A stretch of DNA of 64,000 nt from Actinomyces glycerinitolerans (GTDB lineage Bacteria; Actinomycetota; Actinomycetes; Actinomycetales; Actinomycetaceae). The stretch is taken from the NCBI RefSeq assembly GCF_900098745.1, contig NZ_FQTT01000010.1, positions 143,538 through 207,537 on the forward strand. Reading direction: 5' to 3'. The notes under the pieces were generated by a model. The model had not been told where the DNA came from. It worked only from the letters and a program-made list of their open reading frames with translations, and did not search any database. Positions 53,626-62,614 of this stretch are shown here, piece after piece (the first letter of the stretch is position 1; each line of letters starts with the position of its first letter). The position numbers were made by a program, and so were the translations under genes.

Positions 53626-55041
53626 ATGCTGGCCGCCCGGCTCGGCTCGCTGGACGGCGACGTACGAAGCGTGGATCCCGACGGCGTGGCCGAAGCCTCG
53701 GACTCGCTCAGGACAATGGGCACGCGCCTGTCATCTCTACACGAAGATGCCGAGTTGGCACTGGGCCAGGTGGCCTCGCGGTCTTCGGGCGTCAACGCCA
53801 TGCGCGCGGCGCTGCGCTCGAGCATCGCCGAACACAGCGAGCTTATCGCGCGGGTCGGCTCGCTCCAGACCGCCACCGCCACCGCCTGCGACGGGCTGGT
53901 CGAGGTTCGTCGTCAGGTCTTGGCGTGCCAGGACTACGCCGACGCCAATCCCTATTTGTCCTTGGCCGATGACGGAACTGTCACCGCGATCCTCCCCACG
54001 ACGAGCAACATGTCCGCCGCTACGGCAGCAACCACGACCGGCGGCTCCGCCGGTGGGACGACGGCAGATGCGAAACTCATCCAGTCCCAGGCCGATGAAC
54101 TGGCCGGAATGGTGGCAGCCACCGTCACCCTGGCCAACCAGGTCGACACCGACTACGCCCAGGCACTCAATTCAGCCACGCCGAATCCGCAACCAGGACC
54201 ATCACCTAAGCCCGACCCCAATCCAAATCCGCGTTCTAACCCGTCCCAGGTCGGAGGAGACACCGCCACCCGGAGTTCCCGCTCCGGACGTGTGGTACCC
54301 AGGGGCAGCGTGCCGAGCGGGAAGGGAAACTCAGACGGCAACGCCAGTAAAACAGGCCTGGGCGATCCGGTACCCGGCGAACACGCCGACATGCCGGGTG
54401 TAGACCCATGGCAGTATCCGGGCGACACTCCGGACGAGGGATCTGGCCCGCACGGACAACGCGACGCCACCCTGCGAGATCACCTAGTACACGAGGGGGC
54501 AACGCTTGCCGCACGTGCACTCGAGGATACATGGCCAGACGCCGCAGCGAATCTCAACCACTTCCTGGACAACACCGGAACGCCGCAAAACATCAACGTT
54601 GACGGCATGCTAAACGACTTGTCCAGCTTGGACGAAGGTTCACAGACTGAGGTCACTCGCGCGGTCAACGCTGCGGTAGACGACTATAAAGCCTCCGGGG
54701 CGACCGGTCCGATGACCTACCCTTTCAACACCGATTGGACGTCTGGCTACGCTCAACAAAGCGAGAGCGAGAACTGGTTTTATGCGACGGGTGGCTACCA
54801 GTACTGCACAGAAGGCACCGTAACCGTATACCCGCCAACCGACTCCAACTCAGACTACACTTACTCTTACGACTACCGGGTACACGTGGCCGATCGGTAC
54901 AACTGGGACCGCAATAAGGACACACCGATAGGTCCCGCGAATATAACCGATGCCGAAATGCAGAAGCTGCATCAGGCGGGCCTGGCTCAGGAGTACAATC
55001 TGGTCGGTAAATCATCAGTGCAGCACGGGACCGGACCATGA
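53626..55041 (+). CDS. Secreted-effector-like protein with helical N-terminus, 5' end apparently frameshifted
   Basis: 471 residues from the first ATG in frame, but there is no ribosome binding site there. The promoter and binding site serve ATG 53585, which is in another frame (MSDG...). One extra base near 53597 would join the two as MSDG-x-IHIVAGDLEMLAARL. Residues 1-100 look like a WXG100/ESX-type helical hairpin (SLRTMGTRLSSLHEDAELAL, a second helix with a Val/Leu heptad). A Pro/Asn-rich linker (NPQPGPSPKPDPNPNP) follows, then a C-terminal domain with WFYATGGYQYCTEGTVTVYP, DRYNWDRNK and LHQAGLAQEYNLVG. N-terminal export helices, linker and variable tip are the layout of polymorphic toxins. 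Function not recognised. Confidence 0.6.
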   Translation: MLAARLGSLDGDVRSVDPDGVAEASDSLRTMGTRLSSLHEDAELALGQVASRSSGVNAMRAALRSSIAEHSELIARVGSLQTATATACDGLVEVRRQVLACQDYADANPYLSLADDGTVTAILPTTSNMSAATAATTTGGSAGGTTADAKLIQSQADELAGMVAATVTLANQVDTDYAQALNSATPNPQPGPSPKPDPNPNPRSNPSQVGGDTATRSSRSGRVVPRGSVPSGKGNSDGNASKTGLGDPVPGEHADMPGVDPWQYPGDTPDEGSGPHGQRDATLRDHLVHEGATLAARALEDTWPDAAANLNHFLDNTGTPQNINVDGMLNDLSSLDEGSQTEVTRAVNAAVDDYKASGATGPMTYPFNTDWTSGYAQQSESENWFYATGGYQYCTEGTVTVYPPTDSNSDYTYSYDYRVHVADRYNWDRNKDTPIGPANITDAEMQKLHQAGLAQEYNLVGKSSVQHGTGP

Positions 55042-55577
55042 CCAATAGACTAGTTTTACCTCCCATACTGGCAAGCCTGTTAGCCGGCGCACTAGTTCTA
55101 TCTGCATGCAGTGGTTCCACAGTCACACGCGGTGCCACGCCCACCCAATCTACTGCTACCCAGGAGGCCACCGTGACAGTAACCCAGCAGGAGGGCTCCC
55201 CCTACCCGGCGGATATTGAGCACCTGGACGACATCCTGTCCGTCGGCCAAGGACACGAGCTTCCTGAGAACGCCGAAGTACTCTCGGTCTCCCCAGCCGT
55301 GAACTTCGCCGAAAACTACCCCGGAGGCTGGGGCTACATCATCGCCTTCACCGCCGAGGATCAAGCCATACGTGACTACGTTTCAAACCAGACGAGCTAC
55401 TCTGGCAAGCACATAGACGTTGGCGCAAATGCTAGACAGAATGCAGACGGTTTAGAGGACGTCGATCTGAGTTCAATTTCAGATCCTTGGAATTGGGGTT
55501 TTGCTGGCGACGCGGTATTGCTGCTCGAACGTCCCCTGGGGCGCGGTTGGCTGATTATCCGCGGCGCGCCCCGCTGA
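55038..55577 (+). CDS. Small lipoprotein coupled to the effector-like gene
   Basis: 179 residues. Its ATG overlaps the preceding stop (ATGA). Signal peptide with lipobox LSAC (Cys near residue 24), a Thr-rich stretch, then a globular domain of about 125 residues (GWGYIIAFTAEDQAIRDYV, GDAVLLLERPLGRGWLIIRG). Family unknown. The coupling suggests a partner, possibly an immunity protein acting at the cell surface. Nothing further could be supported in 55578-55863. Confidence 0.7.
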   Translation: MTNRLVLPPILASLLAGALVLSACSGSTVTRGATPTQSTATQEATVTVTQQEGSPYPADIEHLDDILSVGQGHELPENAEVLSVSPAVNFAENYPGGWGYIIAFTAEDQAIRDYVSNQTSYSGKHIDVGANARQNADGLEDVDLSSISDPWNWGFAGDAVLLLERPLGRGWLIIRGAPR

Positions 55578-55863
55578 CCCCGCGTGCGTTGGCCAGCGAT
55601 TCTTCCTTGTCACGGACACTGGATGTATTGAGCCCGCGACACGACGGCCCAGCTGAGGTGCCCTCTTCCTTGCCTGTTCTCTTACGCATCTACCACTATC
55701 TGAGCGCCGTTGACGTTGTCCGAAAGCAAGTGGGTGATACAGGGGATCCTCGCCTCACGCGCGACGATCCCCATACAACAATTTCAGGCATACAACGGGC
55801 ACGCGGAGGACTCCGACCTGTGTCGGCCACGAGCACCACGGTGATTCACACCGCTCGCCGGCA

Positions 55864-56931
55864 TCACGCACCGGCGGCCCGGACGAGTCCCCGGTGCGGA
55901 TGAGGCGCCGCCGTCGACTCACCCCGAATAAACTCCGAGGCGATGGTTATGGGCTCGGGCGGAGTTGAGGCCATGCCTGATCGATCCAGAAGGCGCAGGA
56001 GAAGCTCGACCGCGGTCCTGCCCGCGGTAGTAAAGTCTTGACGCAGCGTAGTCAGGGTCGGAGTCATTACCCCGGCCAGTGGAATCCCATCGAATCCGGT
56101 CACCGAGACATCCCCGGGAACGGAGAGCCCCGCGTCGCGAATAGCTCGGATCGCTCCAAGGGCGAGCTCGTCATTGGGGCAGACCAGCGCGGTCACCAAT
56201 TCGCCATACTCCTCCAACAGTTGTTTACAGGCCCGGTAGCCCGAGCTGGGCTCCCACGAGCCACAACGCACCAGGGGGTAGATAGGCAGGCGGGCGTCAC
56301 GCAGTGCGTCAAAAACCCCGATGGATCTACGCTCAGGAGGATCGTTATTGGGTTGCGCAACGACAAAGATGGATGTGTGCCCCAGTTCGATCAGATGTCT
56401 CGCAACCTCATACGCACCCCCGTACTCATCCAAAGCCACGTACGGCCTGCCGGAGGACTCCCCGGACTGGGGAGGCCCAACATCGATCACCGGAAGGTAC
56501 TCAGGGATCCGCGGAATCACGCTGTGCGCAAGTGCGTCGTAATCGATGACCACGACGCCGGCCGGCTGGTGGGAGGCGACCGATGCCACGGCCTGCTCCA
56601 CGGGGTCGTCGTCGTCACGATCCAGCACGCAGATCAGGGATGACATCCCCGCCTTACGGGCGCGCTGAGCAACACCGCTGATCGTCTGCGCATAGCCGTA
56701 GGGCAACGTGTCGGAGGTGACAATCGCTAGCGTCTCGGGACGTCCCGACACGAGTTGTCGTGCCGCGGAGTTCCCGAAGTAACCTAGTTCACGAATGACC
56801 GTCTCAACGCGGGTACGCGTTCGCTCGCTAACCTTAGGCGAACCGCTCAGGACGCGAGATACAGTCACCGTCGAGACGCCCGCCCTGTGCGCAACATCGG
56901 CGATCGTCGGCCGCCTTGGAGTGGGGTTCAC
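55864..56931 (-). CDS. LacI-family regulator of the alpha-galactoside genes
   Basis: 355 residues from a GTG at 56931. Helix-turn-helix TIADVAHRAGVSTVTVSRVLSGSPKVS, sensor domain (LAIVTSDTLPYGYAQTISGVAQRA, GHTSIFVVAQPNND, DVSVTGFDGIPLAGVMTPTLTTL). Last gene of the importer operon, 51 bp after the permease. No binding site precedes the GTG; a TATCCT lies six bases before it, so it may also be made from a leaderless transcript. It should bind the TGATGAACGTTCATCA site at 60178. Confidence 0.92.
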   Translation of the reverse strand: MNPTPRRPTIADVAHRAGVSTVTVSRVLSGSPKVSERTRTRVETVIRELGYFGNSAARQLVSGRPETLAIVTSDTLPYGYAQTISGVAQRARKAGMSSLICVLDRDDDDPVEQAVASVASHQPAGVVVIDYDALAHSVIPRIPEYLPVIDVGPPQSGESSGRPYVALDEYGGAYEVARHLIELGHTSIFVVAQPNNDPPERRSIGVFDALRDARLPIYPLVRCGSWEPSSGYRACKQLLEEYGELVTALVCPNDELALGAIRAIRDAGLSVPGDVSVTGFDGIPLAGVMTPTLTTLRQDFTTAGRTAVELLLRLLDRSGMASTPPEPITIASEFIRGESTAAPHPHRGLVRAAGA

Positions 56932-56937
56932 AGCGGT

Positions 56938-56943
56938 AGGATA
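56938..56943 (-). promoter_or_regulatory. -10 element for a possible leaderless LacI transcript
   Basis: TATCCT on the minus strand, six bases before the GTG start at 56931; no clear -35. Confidence 0.3.
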
Positions 56944-56982
56944 ACCGCGTCAACGATCATTGGGCGCTCCCGCGGCCTAGTA

Positions 56983-57819
56983 TCACCCCTTGACCGCTCC
57001 GCTCATCATGCCCGCCATGAAGAACCGCTGTAGGAACAGGAATACAAGAGCGACGGGAAGGACTGCGATGACAGACGCCGCCATGAGGCCTCCCCAATCT
57101 ATCGAGTTCGCCCCCTTGAACAGCATGATCGCAGGGGTGATCGTGCGGTAGCGGTCTTGCGAGATAAAGATGTAGCCGAACATGAACTCGTTCCAGGCGT
57201 TGATGAACGCATATAGACCGACTGAGATAATGCTGGGGCGCATTATCGGTAGGATCACTCGGCGCAACGCCTGCACCTTTCCACACCCGTCTATCTCCGC
57301 AGCCTCCTCCAACGAGATCGGGATCGAGTCGAAAGCACTGGAAAGCATGAACGTGCACATAGGTATCACGAAGGTGGTGTACGCAAGAATCAGCGACACA
57401 GGGGACTCGAGCAGCCCCAGGTTCCTCATGGTAATGTACAACGGTACAAGTAACAGGACGCCGGGAATCATCTGCGAGACCAGCATGAAGAAATTGGTGT
57501 TCCGCACAGAACGTCTCCGAAAGAACCTGCTGAAGACGTAGCCAGCGAATGTCGCGACAACCAGCGCCAACAGGCACGCGACGGCCGACACGAACAGGCT
57601 GTTGCGAATGTATTGCACAAAACCATGGTCGAACAGAACGCTGCGGAAGTTATCCAGCGTTGGACGATCGATTGTCAGACGCGGCACGCGGACGCGAATC
57701 TCTTCGCGCGGCTTCAGCGCCGACAGCATCATCCACACGAAGGGGAACACGCTGTATAAGGCCAGAGCCGCCAACAAGACGTAGGAAATTAGATCACCGA
57801 GGAGTCGTCGCTTCTTCAT
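56983..57819 (-). CDS. Carbohydrate ABC importer permease, MalG type (alpha-galactoside)
   Basis: 278 residues, six membrane segments, EAA loop EAAEIDGCGKVQALRRVILPIM, C-terminal RFFMAGMMSGAVKG. Five bases separate it from the upstream permease. Substrate inferred from the divergent GH36 gene. Confidence 0.92.
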   Translation of the reverse strand: MKKRRLLGDLISYVLLAALALYSVFPFVWMMLSALKPREEIRVRVPRLTIDRPTLDNFRSVLFDHGFVQYIRNSLFVSAVACLLALVVATFAGYVFSRFFRRRSVRNTNFFMLVSQMIPGVLLLVPLYITMRNLGLLESPVSLILAYTTFVIPMCTFMLSSAFDSIPISLEEAAEIDGCGKVQALRRVILPIMRPSIISVGLYAFINAWNEFMFGYIFISQDRYRTITPAIMLFKGANSIDWGGLMAASVIAVLPVALVFLFLQRFFMAGMMSGAVKG

Positions 57820-57824
57820 GACAG

Positions 57825-58757
57825 TCAGCCCACAATCTCCTCACTGAGGTTGCGACGCAACCTATAATAAACGACGAATATGACACTAGTCCCCAACAGC
57901 ATGACGGTAGAGAGCGCCGAGGCCATTCCGACGTTGAAGTCCTGCATTGAATAACGATATATAAGCAGCGGGAGGGTCATCGTTGCATAGTTGGGTCCAC
58001 CCTGCGTCATCACCCAGATGAAGTCGAAGTTCACCGCGGTCCATATTAAGTGCATGAATACGATGATCAGCGAAGGGGACCGCAATTGAGGGAATGTCAC
58101 CGACCAGAACGATCTCCACGCCGATGCCCCGTCGATTTGCGCGGCCTCCTTGAGCTCCGGGGGGATCGCCTGGAGCGCGGCGAGGAACGTAATAGTGTAG
58201 TAAGGGAAACTCCGCCAGATATTGACGAAGACTACGGTCGGCATTGCCCAGCTCGGACTGCCGAGGAAGTTCACCGGAGAGTCGCATATACCCACTCGAA
58301 CTAGAAGTGAGTTGATTATTCCGAAGTCAGGATTCAGCATCCATTCCCATGTCATCCCGGCCACGATAATTGGCACCAGCCACGGAATGAAGGTGAGCAT
58401 CCTGAATATACCTCGCCCTTTGAGCCGCCGATTGAGGAGTACCGCGGAGCCCAGACCCAGCATGTACTCACCCAGGACGGAGCCGACCGTCCAGATCACT
58501 GAGTTCTTGAGCGCCCCCGTGAAGTGGGGATCCGCGAAGACGTCCGAGTAATTGCGAGTTCCGGCGAATCCGGAGACCGAGGGGTTGACGAGGTTTGAGT
58601 AGGAGAATCCATCGATGAGGACCTTCACGAGCGGATACCCGATGAGTACGGCCAGGAAGATCCAGGCCGGCAGGAGTGCGGCGACCACGAATCTACTGTC
58701 TGCTCTTCTCCGGGGACCTCTGCGCACTCCCGCCTCGCGTTGAGACATGTGTGTCAT
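57825..58757 (-). CDS. Carbohydrate ABC importer permease, MalF/UgpA type (alpha-galactoside)
   Basis: 310 residues from the ATG at 58757 (AAGGGG eight bases upstream); a longer form is possible. Basic N-terminus, six membrane segments, EAA loop EAAQIDGASAWRSFWSVTFPQL, and LIWTAVNFDFIWVMTQGGP. Second gene of the operon, beginning 49 bp past the binding-protein stop. Confidence 0.92.
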   Translation of the reverse strand: MTHMSQREAGVRRGPRRRADSRFVVAALLPAWIFLAVLIGYPLVKVLIDGFSYSNLVNPSVSGFAGTRNYSDVFADPHFTGALKNSVIWTVGSVLGEYMLGLGSAVLLNRRLKGRGIFRMLTFIPWLVPIIVAGMTWEWMLNPDFGIINSLLVRVGICDSPVNFLGSPSWAMPTVVFVNIWRSFPYYTITFLAALQAIPPELKEAAQIDGASAWRSFWSVTFPQLRSPSLIIVFMHLIWTAVNFDFIWVMTQGGPNYATMTLPLLIYRYSMQDFNVGMASALSTVMLLGTSVIFVVYYRLRRNLSEEIVG

Positions 58758-58806
58758 CCTTCGCGCCCCTTGCGAAGGCGGTTTCCTGCGGTCATGTGCC
58801 GGAGCC

Positions 58807-60081
58807 CTAAGCGGGAGCGTCACCGGACCGCTCCAATGAAGCGTTGATCTCTTGCGACAGCCAGGTCGCGGTCTCCCGGGAGGACTTCCCCTCCTGGAGC
58901 ACCATGGCCAGTGCGTCGATCATGTTCTGCGTCACTCCGGACAGGGTGATCGGTGGATAGGTGACGCCGGTGTCGAGGAGTGCTGAGAAGTCCCTGCTCC
59001 ATTTCGTGTCGGTGGATACACCAGACAGGGCCGATCGGTCGGGAAATGCTGCCGTCTGCCACTCGGTGGAAGCGAACGCCTGCGCCAGCTGCGTCGCACC
59101 GTCGAGTACCTTCGATGTTGCCATGACCATCAGCGGTTTCGCCTCGATATAAGTCGCGGGCCGGCCATCCGCGGGATATGGAATCGGATGGACCGATACA
59201 TCTTTCATCGTGTCAGGATTGGACGACTCGCGCTCGGCAAGCCAGTTCCCGGTAACGTACGTGGCGTTCAAGCCAGTGGCGAAGTTCTCGTCGGTCTCCT
59301 CCCAACCGTAGGTGGCCGAGTTGGGGGAGGCGGCGCCGGTTTCGATCAAGGAGGCGTAGAAGTCGAATACCTTGGCGGCCCGGTCCAGCTCGTCGGAGTC
59401 GTCGGACCACGTGTTGCGGTATCCGCCGCCCTCCTGCTCCACAGCAACGGCTAGATCGTACTGCGCAAGGTATACAAGGAGTTCCTGGGGCGCGCGCACA
59501 CCGGTTCCCGCCACCCCGTAGAAGGAGGATCCGGTGGCCTGCTCGACGCTCTTGCCAGTTCCCAGGACCGCATCCCACGTCTCGGGGACCGCGACCCCCG
59601 CCTGCGTCAGCAGATCGTCGTGAACGAGATAGGCGCGGGCCGTGGTTTCGTAGGGGAAGCCGATGATCTTGCCGTCAACCGTCATGGCGGATTTGACCGC
59701 CTCGCTGACCTTGTCCCCATCCGCCCAGGCGTCCCAGGCAGCTGTGAGGTCAGCAAGGATTCCGAGCTTTTGGAATTCGCCGACATACTCGGGAAGCCCC
59801 CACACGACATCTGGAAGGTTATTACCCGCGGCCGAGGCGATAAGCTTCTCGTGCAGCATATCGTAGGTGAAGTTCGTCTGATTGACCTTGAAGCCGCTCG
59901 ACTCTTCAAACTTCTTGATCTGTTCCTGACTCGCCGTCGCTGTATCGGCACCCTCGGTCCAAGCGGTCCACAGCTCGATGGTCTTCGTGCCGCTTCCTGC
60001 CCCCCTGTCGCCGCAGGCGGCCAAAAGGATGGGAGCTATCGCTGTACCACCAGCCAGCTTCAGAACGGTCCTTCGCTTCAT
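58807..60081 (-). CDS. Sugar-binding lipoprotein of ABC importer (alpha-galactoside)
   Basis: 424 residues from the ATG at 60081 (GGAGGTTCCC upstream). KRR start, hydrophobic core and lipobox LLAAC with Cys near residue 23. Family 1 solute-binding protein (IELWTAWTEGADTATASQEQIKKFEESSGFKV at the mature start). Likely captures raffinose-type or galactosylated oligosaccharides, from the divergent alpha-galactosidase. First gene of the operon. Confidence 0.92.
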   Translation of the reverse strand: MKRRTVLKLAGGTAIAPILLAACGDRGAGSGTKTIELWTAWTEGADTATASQEQIKKFEESSGFKVNQTNFTYDMLHEKLIASAAGNNLPDVVWGLPEYVGEFQKLGILADLTAAWDAWADGDKVSEAVKSAMTVDGKIIGFPYETTARAYLVHDDLLTQAGVAVPETWDAVLGTGKSVEQATGSSFYGVAGTGVRAPQELLVYLAQYDLAVAVEQEGGGYRNTWSDDSDELDRAAKVFDFYASLIETGAASPNSATYGWEETDENFATGLNATYVTGNWLAERESSNPDTMKDVSVHPIPYPADGRPATYIEAKPLMVMATSKVLDGATQLAQAFASTEWQTAAFPDRSALSGVSTDTKWSRDFSALLDTGVTYPPITLSGVTQNMIDALAMVLQEGKSSRETATWLSQEINASLERSGDAPA

Positions 60082-60177
60082 GGGAACCTCCAAGCGCTCG
60101 TCATTGAACAACTGATTGCGCCTCGAGCAGCCTCGCCCGTGGCGTGTGGCGAGCGGAGTGGCCCCGTCGCCACCGAG

Positions 60178-60193
60178 TGATGAACGTTCATCA
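60178..60193. promoter_or_regulatory. Perfect palindromic operator of the alpha-galactoside genes
   Basis: TGATGAACGTTCATCA is a 16-bp perfect palindrome that abuts the -10 element of the binding-protein promoter. A partial match (TACGTTTATCA, 60343-60353) lies 56 bp before the GH36 start. Confidence 0.75.
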
Positions 60194-60222
60194 TTTATAG
60201 CGCAGCTTACGCTGACAGTCAA
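60194..60222 (-). promoter_or_regulatory. Promoter of the alpha-galactoside importer operon
   Basis: On the minus strand, TTGACT (60222-60217), a 17-bp spacer, then TATAAA (60199-60194). It is the closest to consensus in the window. No gene is seen in 60223-60409. Confidence 0.75.
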
Positions 60223-60409
60223 CCAGCTAGCGCACCGCGCGCTCCGAGGAGGCTCCACGCCTCGGCGGAGATGGCGGGCGCTCACCGTCCACCACTGGCC
60301 GACGGCACGCTTGCATCTCAAGGTCGCGCAAGGGAAGATTAATACGTTTATCATTCACGCCGCCTCTCCGCTCGGAAGCGGCGACGCCATTCACCAAGGA
60401 GGTTGAGAG

Positions 60410-62560
60410 ATGGCACAGTTCTCCTGGGGGGAACCCCCTGCTGAGCTCTTCTTCGATTATGGAGCCGACCGTCCGGTCCGCGTCAGCAGTTCACCTGTAC
60501 TTCATGCGGAGGAAAGACTCGCGCCCCAAGCCATGGTCGAGATCCTCGCGGTCGGGGAGGGGCGGGCTCTGACGAGCACCCGTTCGCATCGGGGGGCATT
60601 GTCGGAACGTTTGCGGTTCGTCTCCAGGCACGAACTCGAGTATGAGTCGCGAGAGGCTGCTGGAGATACTCCCGGAGCGGGTCGGGAGCACGTGAAGGCC
60701 CGTACCCTGGAGATCGTTCAGCAAGACCCTCTGTCGGGCGCCGTCGTCACCACCACATTCACGCGCTACGACAGCCTCGCCGCATGGCGCGTCAGCACCA
60801 AGATCCGGAATGACGGCGATCGCCCCATCTCGCTGCAGATGATCTCCTCCATTGCACTAGACGGATTGACCGGATTCCTGGGCCCTGCACACACGACCGA
60901 GGTCTGGACGGCACGCAGCGAGTGGTGCGGGGAGAGCCGTTGGGCCGCAACCCCCCTCCAGGGCACGGCCTCGCTGGTTGACATTCATTCCCACCTGCAC
61001 GGCCAGTCTCACAGAGGCACATATGCGCTGCAAGGCAGCTCGACGTGGTCCTCCGGGGACTACGTCCCGGTCGCGGCTCTGACCAACACCGACACGCGCC
61101 GCAGCGTCGTATGGCAGCTGGAGGTGAACGGTCCCTGGCGCTGGGAGATCAACCCGCAGCTCGAACGCGCCGACTGGATCACCCTCGTACTTCAGGGCCC
61201 GGACGATCTTCATCACTCCTGGATGAAAGTACTCGCGGCGGGAGAGGAATTCGAAACCATACCGGTCTCGTTGGCGTTCAGCGATGATGGCCTCGACGCC
61301 GCAGTGGGTGAGCTCACGCGTCATCGCCGCGCATCGCATCTGCCAACTTCCGCCGACATCCACCGCCCTCTCGTTTTCAACGACTATATGAACGCACTGA
61401 TGGGCGACCCGACGACGGATAAACTGCTGCCTCTCGTCGATGCGGCCGCCAACGCGGGTGCGCAGTACTTCTGCATAGACGCCGGGTGGTACGACGACGA
61501 CGGCTACTGGTGGGACTCGGTCGGCGAATGGTTCCCGTCTACCAAGCGCTTCGGGAAGGAGGGCTTAACCGGCGTTCTGGACTACATTCGCGGTCAGGGG
61601 CTCAAACCTGGACTCTGGATTGAGCCCGAGGTGATCGGTGTGAGGTCCGCGCTCGCACGCACCCTCCCGGAGGACGCGTTCATGCATCGGGGTGGCAGAC
61701 GCATCGTTGAGCACGGGCGCCATCTAATCGACTTCCGCTCCAAAAACGCGCAGGATCACTTGGCACGGACCTTCGATCGGCTGATCAACGACTACGGAGT
61801 CTCCTACTTCAAGTGGGATTACAACGTGACTCCGGGTAGCGGGCCGGATACCAAGTCGAGCAGTCCGGGAGAGGCACTGCTGGACCACGCCCGCGCGCAC
61901 CTGGCCTGGTTCGAGGAACTGCGCCGGGAGCATCCGGGAGTGATATTCGAGGCCTGCTCGTCGGGGGCGCAGCGTATGGATCAGGCGATCCTTGCACGCT
62001 ACGACCTTCAGTCGACCAGTGACCAGCAGGACTACCGGCTCTACCCCACGATCGCTGCCGCCGCACCCATGGCCATGATTCCCGAACAAGCTGGAAACTG
62101 GGCCTATCCCCAACCCGGCATGACACTGGAGCAGGTGGCCTTCACCATGGTGACGGGACTTTCGGGCAGGCTCTACCTGTCAGGAAGGCTTGATCAACTC
62201 AGCGCCGACCAGACAGCTCTCGTGCATGAGGCGACGGCACTATACCCAAGCGTTATAGCCCACCAGTCGGTATCGGTTCCTCGCTGGCCTATTGGACTGC
62301 CGGAATGGAACGCGCCCGTCGTGGTCCTCGCCACCGATTCCGGCGCCGAGATCCTGTTGTACGTATGGAAGCGACACTCAACCATCGCCGGCACCACCAT
62401 CCCTCTGCCGCAGCACATAGGTGAGTCACTCGACCCGCAAGTCATCTACCCGACGACACTGGAGCCTTGGCGGGTCACATGGCTTCCGCGGGTAGGTTGT
62501 TTAGACATCGACTTCGAGTCGGCCGGAGAAAGCGCGCGAGTCATCCGCCTACATAAGTGA
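60410..62560 (+). CDS. GH36 alpha-galactosidase
   Basis: 716 residues; AAGGAGG before ATG; no signal peptide. N-terminal beta-supersandwich, then the barrel with FNDYMNALMGDPT, FCIDAGWYDDDGYWWDSVGEW and GLWIEPEVI. Nucleophile Asp470 in YFKWDYN; acid/base Asp538 in STSDQQDY. Removes alpha-1,6-linked galactose from oligosaccharides in the cytoplasm. Divergent from the importer operon, sharing its operator region. Confidence 0.95.
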   Translation: MAQFSWGEPPAELFFDYGADRPVRVSSSPVLHAEERLAPQAMVEILAVGEGRALTSTRSHRGALSERLRFVSRHELEYESREAAGDTPGAGREHVKARTLEIVQQDPLSGAVVTTTFTRYDSLAAWRVSTKIRNDGDRPISLQMISSIALDGLTGFLGPAHTTEVWTARSEWCGESRWAATPLQGTASLVDIHSHLHGQSHRGTYALQGSSTWSSGDYVPVAALTNTDTRRSVVWQLEVNGPWRWEINPQLERADWITLVLQGPDDLHHSWMKVLAAGEEFETIPVSLAFSDDGLDAAVGELTRHRRASHLPTSADIHRPLVFNDYMNALMGDPTTDKLLPLVDAAANAGAQYFCIDAGWYDDDGYWWDSVGEWFPSTKRFGKEGLTGVLDYIRGQGLKPGLWIEPEVIGVRSALARTLPEDAFMHRGGRRIVEHGRHLIDFRSKNAQDHLARTFDRLINDYGVSYFKWDYNVTPGSGPDTKSSSPGEALLDHARAHLAWFEELRREHPGVIFEACSSGAQRMDQAILARYDLQSTSDQQDYRLYPTIAAAAPMAMIPEQAGNWAYPQPGMTLEQVAFTMVTGLSGRLYLSGRLDQLSADQTALVHEATALYPSVIAHQSVSVPRWPIGLPEWNAPVVVLATDSGAEILLYVWKRHSTIAGTTIPLPQHIGESLDPQVIYPTTLEPWRVTWLPRVGCLDIDFESAGESARVIRLHK

Positions 62561-62570
62561 CTCGGAAAAG

Positions 62571-62607
62571 CTGGGGCGAGTCGGCACCGATGTCCGACTC
62601 GCCCCAG
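62571..62607. terminator. Bidirectional hairpin terminator
   Basis: Perfect 14-bp stem (62571-62584 CTGGGGCGAGTCGG and 62594-62607) with a 9-nt loop, between converging stops at 62560 and 62615. Confidence 0.8.
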
Positions 62608-62614
62608 AGTGGCC

